Counted from the first letter of the stretch, positions 17,752-25,888 are shown. The stretch is DNA of 64,000 bases from Paenibacillus sp. JZ16 (GCF_015326965.1 NZ_CP017659.1:868001-932000); one strand, 5' to 3'. The notes: a model not told the origin generated them from the sequence alone. Translations and numbers: made by a program.

Positions 17752-18606
17752 CTAAACATGCGTAAGCTTATCCGGGTTTCTAACGACATAGATTCTCTCA
17801 AACTTTCCACGTCGGTGTTGTAAAAATATAACGGCTGCTGTTCTGCCCTCAGCGCGTAGTACGATACCTGTCTCACCGTTCAAAGGGCTAAACTCGGCGT
17901 GTACGCTGCCCTGAGACTTTAGCGCATGGAGCGCCCCGGCTAAGATTAGGGCCACTTGATCGCGAGTCTGTATTGGAGAAGTAGCCGCGACTACCTTTCC
18001 ACCTCCGTCGGTAACGAGGATGACATCTTCACTCAGTAGGGACAGTACGTGATCGACGTTCCCTTGCTCAAGGGATGTGAGGAATCGGCTAACCCAATCC
18101 AAATCGACTGCTTCGGCGGCGACCTGCTCTTCCTCGGATATTCCCAACTTGCTTCTTGCCCGGCTCACCAGCATACGGCAATTCGTTACTCGCTTGCCGA
18201 GTAGTTCGGCTATTTCGGGATATTCGAATCCAAGTGCCTCACGCAAGACGAACGCCGCCCGTTCCGTCGGAGTCAACCGCTCAAGCAATACTAGCATGGC
18301 ATACGATAGCATATCGCGACGGACGACCTTATCGACCATATCCTCCTCCGGTGTCCGAATCGGTTCGGGAAGCCAGGGGCCGACGTACACTTCCCTCTTT
18401 CTCCGAGCCGACTTCTGCAGATCAAGACAGCGATTGGTTACCATTTTGCACAAATACGCTCTCGGCTCCTTCAATCGCTCGGGCTGAATGTCGCACGCCT
18501 TAAAAAACACATCCTGCACCGCATCCTCAGCATCTGCTGTAGAACCTGTCAATTGATACGCCAGCGTGAACAGAAGCGCTTTATATTGATCAAACAATTC
18601 CTCCAT
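17752..18606 (-). CDS. ECF41-type RNA polymerase sigma factor with SnoaL-like C-terminal domain
   Basis: A 284-residue extracytoplasmic-function sigma factor that directs RNA polymerase to its own promoters. Region 2 covers roughly residues 1-70 (TGSTADAEDAVQDVFFKAC), region 4 about 105-160 (LTPTERAAFVLREALGFEYP). The rest is a SnoaL-like domain rather than an anti-sigma partner. Three hallmark motifs of group ECF41 are present: WLPEP in the linker, DGGGK in the extension, and NPDKL near the end. In that group the C-terminal domain controls the sigma factor itself. The ATG at 18606 has AGGTG about 9 bases upstream. It lies 82 bases after an NmrA-type gene, the known kind of neighbour. Confidence 0.9.
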   Translation of the reverse strand: MEELFDQYKALLFTLAYQLTGSTADAEDAVQDVFFKACDIQPERLKEPRAYLCKMVTNRCLDLQKSARRKREVYVGPWLPEPIRTPEEDMVDKVVRRDMLSYAMLVLLERLTPTERAAFVLREALGFEYPEIAELLGKRVTNCRMLVSRARSKLGISEEEQVAAEAVDLDWVSRFLTSLEQGNVDHVLSLLSEDVILVTDGGGKVVAATSPIQTRDQVALILAGALHALKSQGSVHAEFSPLNGETGIVLRAEGRTAAVIFLQHRRGKFERIYVVRNPDKLTHV

Positions 18607-18688
18607 ACACATTCTCACCTTTTCCGGATTGCAAATAATAATGCCCGCTTCCCATGCAACATTGCTGAATTTTCTCGCAGGCTCACCA

Positions 18689-19513
18689 CTACAGGAAAGC
18701 TTCGGAGTGATCGGTCACCCACTGTTGGAAGGTGCGAGGTGCCCGGCCGGTTACTTCTTCCATTGTAGGAAGCACTTTAGAGAATCGTTGACCTTGTTTA
18801 GACAGATCAAAGAGAGCTTCCACCATTTCCGGAGGCATATGTCGAAGTAACTGTTCACGTGCGAGATCGTCTGTGATCGATTCAAACCCGATTTCTCGCC
18901 CCAAAACCTCGCCAAGTATTCGCATTTGTTGCCGACGAGTTAGCGATTCTGGTCCGGTTAACGTATAAACCTTCCCTTCATGTCCGTCAGTGCTTAGCGC
19001 TTTTGCGGCGACGGCAGCAGTGTCCCGCGAATCGATCACTGGAATGCTGAGGTCGCCAAACGGTACCCGGACAACCCCCTCGGACCTGATCGAATCTGTC
19101 CATCGGAGCGCATCGGTCATGAAGCCGCTCGGCCGCAGGATTGTCCAGGATGCGCCCGATTCCCGGACTGCCTGCTCGGCATTTAAGTGAAGTCGCGCAA
19201 TGGCATTTTGTACCCCAACTTCAACGGTTGCCGCTGAGAGCAATACGATATGCCGAACCCCGGACTGCTGGGCGATCCGCGGGAAGTTAAAGTCGGCGGC
19301 TAGCGGTAACATCCAAAATACTTTTTCCACGCCGTCAAATGCGGATAAAAGTGACTCCGGCTTCGTTAGATCTCCGGCCACCCCCTCAACTTCTACAGGA
19401 AAATTCGCCTTCTCGGGATCACGGCTGACCGCCCGCACCCTATAACCGTCCTGGTGCAGCAACCGCACCACTTCACGGCCTACAGAGCCTGTGGCACCTG
19501 TAACTAAGATCAT
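18689..19513 (-). CDS. NmrA-like NAD(P)-binding epimerase/reductase, ECF41 partner
   Basis: A 274-residue atypical short-chain dehydrogenase. MILVTGATGSVGREVVRLLH holds the GxxGxxG nucleotide-binding turn, RAVSRDPEKANF follows, and the middle has VRHIVLLSAATVEVG and the segment WTILRPSGFMTDAL. The catalytic YxxxK is not obvious, as is common in NmrA proteins, which act as NAD(P) sensors or quinone reductases. ECF41 sigma factors are typically encoded beside such epimerase/oxidoreductase genes and are thought to transcribe them. GGATGAG upstream supports the start. I could not find a convincing copy of the published ECF41 promoter motif upstream. Confidence 0.85.
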   Translation of the reverse strand: MILVTGATGSVGREVVRLLHQDGYRVRAVSRDPEKANFPVEVEGVAGDLTKPESLLSAFDGVEKVFWMLPLAADFNFPRIAQQSGVRHIVLLSAATVEVGVQNAIARLHLNAEQAVRESGASWTILRPSGFMTDALRWTDSIRSEGVVRVPFGDLSIPVIDSRDTAAVAAKALSTDGHEGKVYTLTGPESLTRRQQMRILGEVLGREIGFESITDDLAREQLLRHMPPEMVEALFDLSKQGQRFSKVLPTMEEVTGRAPRTFQQWVTDHSEAFL

Positions 19514-19560
19514 ATATATTTCTCATCCTTTGCTATTCTTTGTAGGTTAGGTCGATAGAT

Positions 19561-19590
19561 CACTATACCGCCTGAGATGGCGGTATAGTG
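19561..19590. promoter_or_regulatory. Perfect 12-bp inverted repeat upstream of NmrA-like gene
   Basis: CACTATACCGCC and GGCGGTATAGTG flank TGAGAT. It lies between the stop of the azoreductase (19607) and the start of the NmrA-like gene (19513). It lacks a T-run on either side, so it is either a weak terminator for the azoreductase or an operator for the NmrA-like gene. Confidence 0.55.
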
Positions 19591-19606
19591 TGATGCTTGT
19601 AGTGCA

Positions 19607-20227
19607 TTAAAATCCAGATGCTACTTTTGCTGCTTCAGTCAATCCGGTTTCAATGATTTGCTGGGCGCGGTCTTGGAATTGATTGTGGCCTTCTACGACA
19701 ACCGTTTCAATCGTTGTGATTCCCCAAAAACCGAGCATGCTTTTTACGTAATTAACCGACATCTCCTTTTCAGCCAGCGGGCCTTCAGAGTAAACGCTGC
19801 CACGTGCGTTAAGGAGCACCACTTTCTTTTCACTTTGCAATCCTACCGGACCTTGTGCTGTGTACTTGAATGTTTTCCGCGGTTGGCTAAGATAAGACAG
19901 GTAGGTGAGCAATTGAGCCGGAATCGTAAAATTCCAAAGCGGGAACGCGATTACGACTTTATCTGCTGCGATAAATTGATCTGTGTAGCGATTAGCGATT
20001 TGGACTGCTTTTTGTTCCTCGGCCGTTAGTTCACCGCCGCTGGCAAGCTTGATAATGCCCGAAAACATTTCGCCATTGTAATAAGGCAGCTCCACTTCGA
20101 ACAGGTCCAATTCCGTAATATTGTCGCCAGGGTTTTTCGCCCGGTAAGCATTTACGAAAGCGTCGTAGAGCTTTATGCTGACGGATTGATCACGATCATT
20201 AGCTTTAATGAATAGTACATCTGCCAT
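19607..20227 (-). CDS. azoR: FMN-dependent NADH-azoreductase
   Basis: A 206-residue flavodoxin-fold reductase that uses NADH and FMN to reduce quinones and azo compounds in two two-electron steps. The beginning MADVLFIKANDR, the phosphate-binding part with SVSIKLYDAF, and the flavin-site motifs FPLWNFTIPAQLLTYLSYL and NARGSVYSEGP are typical of AzoR. It starts with AGGAGGG about 8 bases upstream. Length is normal for the family. Single-gene unit; likely protects against quinone or thiol stress. Confidence 0.92.
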   Translation of the reverse strand: MADVLFIKANDRDQSVSIKLYDAFVNAYRAKNPGDNITELDLFEVELPYYNGEMFSGIIKLASGGELTAEEQKAVQIANRYTDQFIAADKVVIAFPLWNFTIPAQLLTYLSYLSQPRKTFKYTAQGPVGLQSEKKVVLLNARGSVYSEGPLAEKEMSVNYVKSMLGFWGITTIETVVVEGHNQFQDRAQQIIETGLTEAAKVASGF

Positions 20228-20564
20228 TTATATTCCCTCCTGGTTTTTCTGGAAAATTTTCCTGCTCTTGAAATTAGGATGATGACAGTATCAAGGTAAG
20301 AGATGCTAGCTCTCTCCGAAATCAACTCATGTCAAACCGCTCATTCTTCCTCAACTCCCTGTTCCGTTATGCACATATAACGATGCAGGGCTCTGATTTG
20401 TAACATCGAGATCGAATCACTTATGAGCAATCTCGACGTTTATGACTGCAAATTCTTGTCTCCATTTCGGGGCTCAAATAAGCGACAGACGTGGATTCAG
20501 CTAGACTAACAGTCATCGAATAATCTGTAATTGAGCGGGATTTTGCTATTTTTTCTGCCACCTT
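20228..20564. other. Intergenic region, nothing recognised
   Basis: About 340 bases between the LysE-type exporter stop and the azoreductase start. It should contain the azoreductase promoter on the minus strand, but I see no clear -10/-35 pair, no terminator and no reading frame with a ribosome-binding site. Confidence 0.3.
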
Positions 20565-21209
20565 CTACTTATTCATTTTACCTTCTAGTGCTAGCCATGT
20601 ACCTAATCCAAGCAGTGTAACTCCACTTATTGTTTGCTGCCACCAAAGAGCAACTTTGTTTCTGGATAAAAAATTACCGAACAAACTTGCAATGAGTGCT
20701 ACTGAAATATCAACCGTTAGTCCAATAATGCCTAATATTATGCCTAAAATGATAAATTGACTATTTATATTAGAAGTATCCGGATTTATAAATTGTGGAA
20801 TGAATGTTAAGAAGAATAAAGCCACTTTAGGATTAAAAATATCCGTTAACGCTCCTTCCCAAAATGCTTTATATATACTAACTCTTATATTATTTGATGT
20901 AACATGAATTCCCTCTCTATTTCTCAGCGTTTGAATGCCCAAATAGAGTAAATAAATTGCACCCATGTACTTAATTATTAAGAAGGCCCAAACTGATGTC
21001 ATTAATATCGCTGAGAGGCCAAGAACCGCTAAAAGGATATGTACTAACGTTCCCATTTGAATACCAATTGCTGTTGCAATCCCATGCCTGCGCCCCTGTG
21101 AAATACTCCGGCTGATAACAAATGCCATATCCGGACCCGGGGTGATACAAACTATAAATGCCGCTAATATAAATGCAGGCAAAAGAGAATAGTCTAGAAA
21201 ATCAAACAA
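20565..21209 (-). CDS. LysE/RhtB family amino-acid exporter
   Basis: A 214-residue membrane protein with five or six helices. The family signature near the N-terminus is visible as FILAAFIVCITPGPDMAFVI followed by SRSISQGRRHGIATAIGIQM, and DIFNPKVALFFLTFIPQFIN in the middle is equally typical. Such proteins export amino acids or related metabolites using proton exchange. The start is a TTG at 21209 with AGGATG about 8 bases upstream. The gene is clearly more AT-rich than its azoreductase neighbour, which suggests a separate origin. Confidence 0.88.
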   Translation of the reverse strand: MFDFLDYSLLPAFILAAFIVCITPGPDMAFVISRSISQGRRHGIATAIGIQMGTLVHILLAVLGLSAILMTSVWAFLIIKYMGAIYLLYLGIQTLRNREGIHVTSNNIRVSIYKAFWEGALTDIFNPKVALFFLTFIPQFINPDTSNINSQFIILGIILGIIGLTVDISVALIASLFGNFLSRNKVALWWQQTISGVTLLGLGTWLALEGKMNK

Positions 21210-21265
21210 ATTCGCACATCCTTTAAAAAGTTAATTAAATACTTGCCAATGTAATTATACGAGAG

Positions 21266-21598
21266 TCAAATATTCATATAGTCGTCTCTTTCGACCTTAC
21301 TCACCCGCAAGCCGAACCTTGCATACCACTCGCTCTTTCCTTTGTCTTGAGCCACCCTGTGCAGGGAGTTCTCCTTCCATGCCTTGATCGCCTCGAGCGA
21401 TTCCCAATAAGAGACAGTAATCCCAACTCCATCCGTACCCCGAACGCTTTCGACTCCAAGAAAACCCGGCTGCTTCGAAGCCAGATCGACCATTTTATCT
21501 CCCATCTTCCCGTACCCTCTGTTCTCGCCTTCGGACATTTCTGAAGTGAAAATGACCGCATAATACGGCGGTGCAGGTGTCTTTGCAATAGCTCCCAT
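21266..21598 (-). CDS. Antibiotic biosynthesis monooxygenase (ABM) domain protein
   Basis: A 110-residue single-domain protein with the ferredoxin-like ABM fold: YYAVIFTSEMSE forms the first strand, PGFLGVESVRG the second, and VSYWESLEAIKAWKENSLHR the strand-helix typical of the family. Members act as cofactor-free monooxygenases or haem-degrading enzymes, or have no known reaction. The asparagine-tryptophan-histidine set of haem oxygenases is not clear. GGGGGAAC is a good ribosome-binding site. It is divergent from a LysR gene across a 114-base region with an AT palindrome, so LysR probably controls it. Confidence 0.82.
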   Translation of the reverse strand: MGAIAKTPAPPYYAVIFTSEMSEGENRGYGKMGDKMVDLASKQPGFLGVESVRGTDGVGITVSYWESLEAIKAWKENSLHRVAQDKGKSEWYARFGLRVSKVERDDYMNI

Positions 21599-21618
21599 CC
21601 TTGTTCCCCCTTATCATG

Positions 21619-21633
21619 AATTCAATTTGAATT
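21619..21633. promoter_or_regulatory. Palindromic operator between ABM and LysR genes
   Basis: AATTCAA-T-TTGAATT is a perfect inverted repeat in the short divergent intergenic region, the kind of dyad LysR proteins bind. It sits about 20 bases upstream of the ABM start. A TATAAT at 21678-21683 is suitably placed as the -10 of the LysR gene. Confidence 0.6.
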
Positions 21634-21712
21634 ATATCGAGCCTCTTACAATAAATAAAATGAATGTTTAAAATGGTTATAATGATTATTTCTCATGACA
21701 GGAGTGCTCAAC

Positions 21713-22594
21713 ATGACCTTGGCGAAATACGAAATTCTCGGGAAAGTGGTCGAGACCGGGAATCTGACCAGAGCGGCGGAGCAGCTGAACTTAACCCAGT
21801 CGGCGGTGAGCCGTGCCCTCATTAGTCTGGAGCAGGAATTGGGTATCAAAATCCTCGCCCGGGGCCGGTCAGGCGTCCGGCTGTCCCATGATGGAGAACG
21901 GCTTTGGGAATATATGAAGGAAATGCTTCATTTACAGAAAAAAATGCTGCAGGAAGCGGATCAGATCAAGGGGCTGATGAGTGGTACCGTTACGATCGGC
22001 ACGTTTACGAGCATATTTCATTGGCTGCCGGATATTCTTAACCGTTTTCAGCAGAAGTACCCATTAATAGAAATCAGGCTGCTTGACGGGCATTATCATG
22101 ATATCGAGCGCTGGATCGCCGATGGGACTGCAGATTTTGGATTCGTGAATATGCCTTGTTCACATGGCCTGGAAACCACAATGCTCATAAGGGATCAGCT
22201 GATGTGCATCTTACCGGCTGGTCATGAATACAGCATGAAATCAGCGATATCGCTGCAGGATATTGCGGATGAACCGTTTATTATGCCCGCTAAAGGATGC
22301 GATACAGTTGTGAGAGCATGGTTTGACGGACAACGCGCGGTTCCCCGCGTACGGTTCGAGATTGAGGACGATCACGCCATTATGGCGATCGTTCGAAGCG
22401 GACTCGGCGTCAGCATCCTGCCGGAGACGATCCTTGCCTCGGCTCCTTCAGGTCTGGTCGCCCGTCCGCTATCCCCGGAAGCTTCGAGGTCGATTGCTTT
22501 AGCATCAGTTTCCTTTAAGAAATGTTCCCCCGCGGCAGCGAAGGCGATATCTTGTATTGTGGAGATGATGGGGGCGCATTCCGCGTCTTACTAG
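21713..22594 (+). CDS. LysR family transcriptional regulator
   Basis: A 293-residue regulator. The N-terminal winged helix-turn-helix (residues about 1-60) reads KYEILGKVVETGNLTRAAEQ then LNLTQSAVSRALISLEQELG, and a linker helix joins it to the effector-binding domain, which begins near residue 88 (GTVTIGTFTSIFHWLPDILN). The ATG at 21713 has AGGAG 8 bases upstream; an ATG six codons earlier lacks one. It diverges from the ABM gene and most likely regulates it and itself through the palindrome between them. The effector is unknown. Confidence 0.9.
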   Translation: MTLAKYEILGKVVETGNLTRAAEQLNLTQSAVSRALISLEQELGIKILARGRSGVRLSHDGERLWEYMKEMLHLQKKMLQEADQIKGLMSGTVTIGTFTSIFHWLPDILNRFQQKYPLIEIRLLDGHYHDIERWIADGTADFGFVNMPCSHGLETTMLIRDQLMCILPAGHEYSMKSAISLQDIADEPFIMPAKGCDTVVRAWFDGQRAVPRVRFEIEDDHAIMAIVRSGLGVSILPETILASAPSGLVARPLSPEASRSIALASVSFKKCSPAAAKAISCIVEMMGAHSASY

Positions 22595-22599
22595 TAAAG

Positions 22600-22937
22600 T
22601 CAAAAAGTCCGTTCGCTGTGATCCCAGGTTAGGGATGTCATGGGCTTATAATATTCGTTGTTCTCCAGCGCTTCCTTAATGTGGGGGTTTGCTCTTCGAT
22701 CAGGTTGTACTGCGTGATGATCACCCCCTGCTGTCCGAACCTCAGCAAGTCCGGCTGCGAGAAACGGTCTACCCATGGAATAAGCCTTGTACAAGTCCGG
22801 ATCGTCGCTCGGCGTAAGTGAGATTTGTCGATTTTTGGCCGAGCCGGTGGCCTGTTGTAGGTATTTTTGAACCATGCGCTCTTTACCTCGTTCAAGGCTA
22901 ACGCCAGCAGAATCAGGATCGGAAAACCGACGATCAA
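22600..22937 (-). pseudogene. Composite relic: ABC permease piece plus frameshifted unknown C-terminus
   Basis: Two minus-strand frames alternate. One starts with VGFPILILLALALNEVKSAW, which looks like the segment of an LplB-type permease around its third helix. The following part seems to belong to another protein, readable only by switching frame: SDDPDLYKAYSMGRPF, then SQPDLLRFGQQGVIITQYNL, then HIKEALENNEYYKPM to the stop at 22600. At least two frame changes are needed, so no product is likely. I do not recognise the second part. Confidence 0.55.
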
Positions 22938-22954
22938 TTGATAGAACGAAATAA

Positions 22955-22996
22955 TACAAAAAAGCCGCTAAAATAGCGACTTTCAATGGAACTATG
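22955..22996 (-). repeat. Terminator-like dispersed repeat, copy 2
   Basis: AAAGCCGCTA...TAGCGACTTT with a T-run on the minus strand, same core as copy 1 and followed by CAATGGAAC. It would end transcription from the damaged membrane-protein gene at 23122. Confidence 0.65.
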
Positions 22997-23074
22997 AAGC
23001 TGATTCTCTCCTCGAAGCCTTCTGCCATATAATACCAAAATGGTGCCTTTCGTTAGATCGACCGGGTAGCTTTT

Positions 23075-23412
23075 TACCATTTTCTTTTCGTCCTATTTCC
23101 AAATAGGGCCAGCTTCAGCAATTAGGTACCGTCTCTTTTGATAAAAGGAATGGTTGCAATTCCTACTACAACGATATAAATAAATGCCGCCGTAAAACAA
23201 GCTGAGGTAATTTCAGAGTATTTGAATAAACTCGGAGTATCCGTAAAGTAGCATATGATCTTCAAGATAAATATGTTCAGGGCTGTGGAGACCATGAAGA
23301 CAAAACCTGAGAGAGTACGTCTCCCCTCATTTTCAAGTTTTTGGGCACGAAATATCAACGACCACACTTCTGTATGAATATTAACGGCTTCTATGGTCTT
23401 TTTCAAATTCAT
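23075..23412 (-). pseudogene. Truncated duplicate of the membrane protein at 3586-3993
   Basis: The readable frame 23122-23412 gives 96 residues. From SLIFRAQKLENEGRRTLSG onward it matches the 135-residue protein at 3586-3993 almost throughout, but its first 30 or so residues, which hold the first membrane helix, are replaced by MNLKKTIEAVNIHTEV. A TAT codon of the intact copy has become TAA, so translation stops about 17 codons early; the lost codons (LLKLALFGN...) are still present downstream. Non-coding sequence beyond the stop is similar too. Confidence 0.75.
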
Positions 23413-23500
23413 AATTATCCTTAGTTTCTTTCAAAATTATCCATCCTACTAATCTTTTTTCGCTATACTGCCCTAATCTCTTGTCGTTTCACTAAAGCAA

Positions 23501-23531
23501 AAAGCGATAAGAAATAATACCTCATCGCTTT
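23501..23531 (-). terminator. Rho-independent terminator, second of a tandem pair
   Basis: AAAGCGAT at 23501 pairs with ATCGCTTT ending at 23531; on the minus strand a T-rich tail follows (TTTTTGCTTT). It is 165 bases after the DoxX gene. Confidence 0.6.
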
Positions 23532-23554
23532 ATTAGTATAATCTCGTGTAAACA

Positions 23555-23578
23555 AAACCCACCAACTATGGTGGGTTT
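23555..23578 (-). terminator. Rho-independent terminator downstream of DoxX gene
   Basis: AAACCCACC pairs with GGTGGGTTT across AACTAT, and TTTTGTTT follows on the minus strand. Confidence 0.7.
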
Positions 23579-23696
23579 AATGCTTGGTTCATTGCAATAT
23601 CAGCCTCATAGATGCCAGCGAATGCGCTCTCCCGCCACTACCGTCTTCACTACCACAAAACTCTTTTTCAGAAGCTTACAATATGGGATGATGATT

Positions 23697-24065
23697 TTAT
23701 ACAAAGGAAAGCAAAAGATTGTCTGCATTCAGCATGGTTAATATGATGATGAACACAAGAAACACAACGGGTGTCACCGTTTTGCCGAACTGATCTTTAA
23801 CCCTTATATGCGCAAGGACCGCTACCAACATCGTAATTCCAAGCCAAATCCCGGCCCATGCGACCGCCCCCTCAACCCAGTAGCCGATGATAAGCACGAT
23901 GGCACCTACTAACTGGACTAATCCGGCGACGATACGAAACCACTGAGGCAGTCTAAGCGTGTTGAAAATATCGATCCAATATTTTGCGCCTATGACTTTT
24001 GCAAAGCCTGAAAAGAGGTAGTACAGGATCAATAAACTTTGAAGTACAATCGAAAATATGGTCAT
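23697..24065 (-). CDS. DoxX-like family membrane protein
   Basis: A 122-residue protein with four hydrophobic helices. The first reads IVLQSLLILYYLFSGFAKVI, followed by GAKYWIDIFNTLRLPQWFRI, the typical opening of DoxX proteins, and later a Gly/Val-rich helix (AGLVQLVGAIVLIIGYWVEG). Members of the family are small membrane proteins linked to quinone metabolism or oxidative stress in some bacteria; no reaction is known here. GGGAGGG lies about 8 bases upstream. It follows an AraC gene on the same strand but is separated from it by a terminator. Confidence 0.85.
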   Translation of the reverse strand: MTIFSIVLQSLLILYYLFSGFAKVIGAKYWIDIFNTLRLPQWFRIVAGLVQLVGAIVLIIGYWVEGAVAWAGIWLGITMLVAVLAHIRVKDQFGKTVTPVVFLVFIIILTMLNADNLLLSFV

Positions 24066-24310
24066 GAGGTACCCTCCCTTTATTTTACCGGTCTATCAAC
24101 AGCTTTTTGAGCTGTCCGACCATGTTCACCAACCATAAACCACTCCTTTAACTCCCGAAAAAAGGGATCAAAAATGTTCTCATACGATCAACTCCTGAAT
24201 TGTTTTGTGTGATACAATTTGACCACCTGTTGAAAGTATAGCGGAATTGCGGATTTCGGGATTGTAAGATTCGAACATCTTTTTGTACATAATTGCCATC
24301 CTGTAACTCG

Positions 24311-24342
24311 TAGAAAAAGAAAATAACCACAACGAATTGTGG
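24311..24342 (-). terminator. Rho-independent terminator after AraC gene
   Basis: CCACAA-CGAA-TTGTGG, with TTATTTTCTTTTT following on the minus strand, 20 bases after the AraC stop at 24362. Confidence 0.8.
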
Positions 24343-24361
24343 CTAATGATCCTTAAACTAT

Positions 24362-25228
24362 TCAAGTTGACATGTATTCTCTTGGAGAAAACCCTGTAAT
24401 TCGCTTAAAATGACGATTCAGATGGCTTTGGTCGGTAAATCCGAGCATCACTGCAACCTCTCCTACTGTAAATTCACGGCTCTTGATTAACGTCTTAGCT
24501 TTATCAATCCTTAAGTGTAAGAAGTATTGATAAGGACTTAGTCCCGTCGTTTGTTTAAACATTCGAATCAAATGTGTCTGACTTAAATTGACCAGTTTAG
24601 CCAATTCTTCAAGCGAAATATCCCGATCAAAATGGACATTCATATACTCAATGGCTCTTGCCAGCTGTTGTTCCGATAATTTTCTCGAAACATAAAGCTG
24701 CTTATGAGGGGAAGTTTTATTCATCTCCAACAGGTGAAGGGCCATCAGATTGGATAATGATTCGACGTATAACTTCCCTCTTGCTCCGTTGTTAGTGATT
24801 TCATCTTCTAACCATTGACTTAATTGAAATAGTTTCGAATCATATAAAGATATTTTGTTTGTTAATTCATCTTGACCTACAAATTCCAAGTCAGCTTGAG
24901 TTGCCACTTGATGAACCAATGAAGGAGACAGCATAATACAACTAAAAGAAGCCTCCACTTTCTCCAACCTAAAGTATTCTAAATTGCCTGGTATGAATAA
25001 AGCGGTCTCACCCACTCTCGCCACTCTCTCGTTGTCACGCCCTTCGAAACGAGACACCGCCTTAATTGGTTCTGGGGTTGAATTTACGGTAATCAAATAA
25101 TAAGGCATGGATTCAACGTAGCTTTCCTGAGGGGCAACTTTATTCCACTTAACGTATTGAATGTGTTTCCATTCCAGATGATGGCTATTTAATACCGGCA
25201 TGCCATCTATCATATAACTTACCGTCAT
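24362..25228 (-). CDS. AraC family transcriptional regulator
   Basis: A 288-residue regulator with an N-terminal cupin-like sensing region (residues about 20-150) and a C-terminal pair of helix-turn-helices: ISLEELAKLVNLSQTHLIRM and FTVGEVAVMLGFTDQSHLNR, ending GFSPREYMST. The ATG at 25228 has AAGGGG 8 bases upstream; an ATG ten codons further has none. It is a single-gene unit followed by a terminator and then the DoxX gene, which it may control. Confidence 0.88.
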   Translation of the reverse strand: MTVSYMIDGMPVLNSHHLEWKHIQYVKWNKVAPQESYVESMPYYLITVNSTPEPIKAVSRFEGRDNERVARVGETALFIPGNLEYFRLEKVEASFSCIMLSPSLVHQVATQADLEFVGQDELTNKISLYDSKLFQLSQWLEDEITNNGARGKLYVESLSNLMALHLLEMNKTSPHKQLYVSRKLSEQQLARAIEYMNVHFDRDISLEELAKLVNLSQTHLIRMFKQTTGLSPYQYFLHLRIDKAKTLIKSREFTVGEVAVMLGFTDQSHLNRHFKRITGFSPREYMST

Positions 25229-25543
25229 GTCGATTCCCCTTCTCAATGGCTCAGCCAATCCAGGATTTACTACAATTATAACCCATTGCTGAAAAGTTGA
25301 GTACTCGATTTCCTATCATGACTTTGGGACTAACATTGGAGTTGTTCAATGGATATTCGCAGCTTTATGCCGGCGTTGGGAAGATTTGTGCAGCTCCTGG
25401 TTTTTAGATCGGCAGCCACTTCGTAAGTTGCAGATGATATCCCTTAGTTTGGTCCCCTGATAGGGTTACTCGATAGCTGCACCGGTTCCCCGGTATTCTA
25501 CAGGTTCTAGGCGCATTCCACGTTTCGTTTTAGCTGCCCACAG
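25229..25543. other. Intergenic region, nothing recognised
   Basis: About 315 bases with mixed composition between the AraC start and the terminator repeat at 25544. It should hold the AraC promoter on the minus strand. I see no gene with a ribosome-binding site, no strong hairpin and no known regulatory RNA. Confidence 0.3.
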
Positions 25544-25600
25544 CCAAAAAAAGCCGCGAATAGCGACTTTTAATGGGACCTTGCTTATGTCCATCGGCAT
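25544..25600 (-). repeat. Terminator-like dispersed repeat, copy 3
   Basis: AAAAAAAGCCGCGAATAGCG followed by ACTTTTAATGGGACC forms a short hairpin with a T-run on the minus strand. It matches copy 1 also outside the stem (GGACC..TG.TTATGT.CA.CG.CATCA). It lies 55 bases after the XRE gene and should end its transcript. Confidence 0.65.
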
Positions 25601-25654
25601 CATTTTATTGGCATTTTCACCTCACAGCCTCAATGCCACCTACCATTTATTCCG

Positions 25655-25888
25655 TTATTCTCTTTTTGCTTCATGTTCGTTCGGAATTAATTCATACAAG
25701 GCACCTACTTCACAACCGATGGAATCAGCGATCGATATGGCAATTTTGAGTGGCATCACTCTTTTGTTTTCGATAAAGTCGTAAACTCGTTCCGGTTTAA
25801 TAAGCAAGTCTTTGGCAAGCCATTCCGCTGACTTTCCGGATTCCATCAATCGTTCATTCAGCAAGCAACGTCCAAATTCAAATTTCAA
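25655..25888 (-). CDS. Small XRE-type helix-turn-helix protein
   Basis: A 77-residue DNA-binding protein. The helix-turn-helix reads GKSAEWLAKDLLIKPERVYD then FIENKRVMPLKIAISIADSI, like the Cro/CI fold, and covers almost the whole protein. The start is a TTG at 25888 with GGGAGG about 10 bases upstream. Nothing next to it points to a phage or toxin-antitoxin pair; the target is unknown. Confidence 0.75.
   Translation of the reverse strand: MKFEFGRCLLNERLMESGKSAEWLAKDLLIKPERVYDFIENKRVMPLKIAISIADSIGCEVGALYELIPNEHEAKRE

Noticed and set aside
24148..24365. Two short minus-strand frames between DoxX and AraC genes
   Set aside because: They lie over the AraC terminator and lack ribosome-binding sites.
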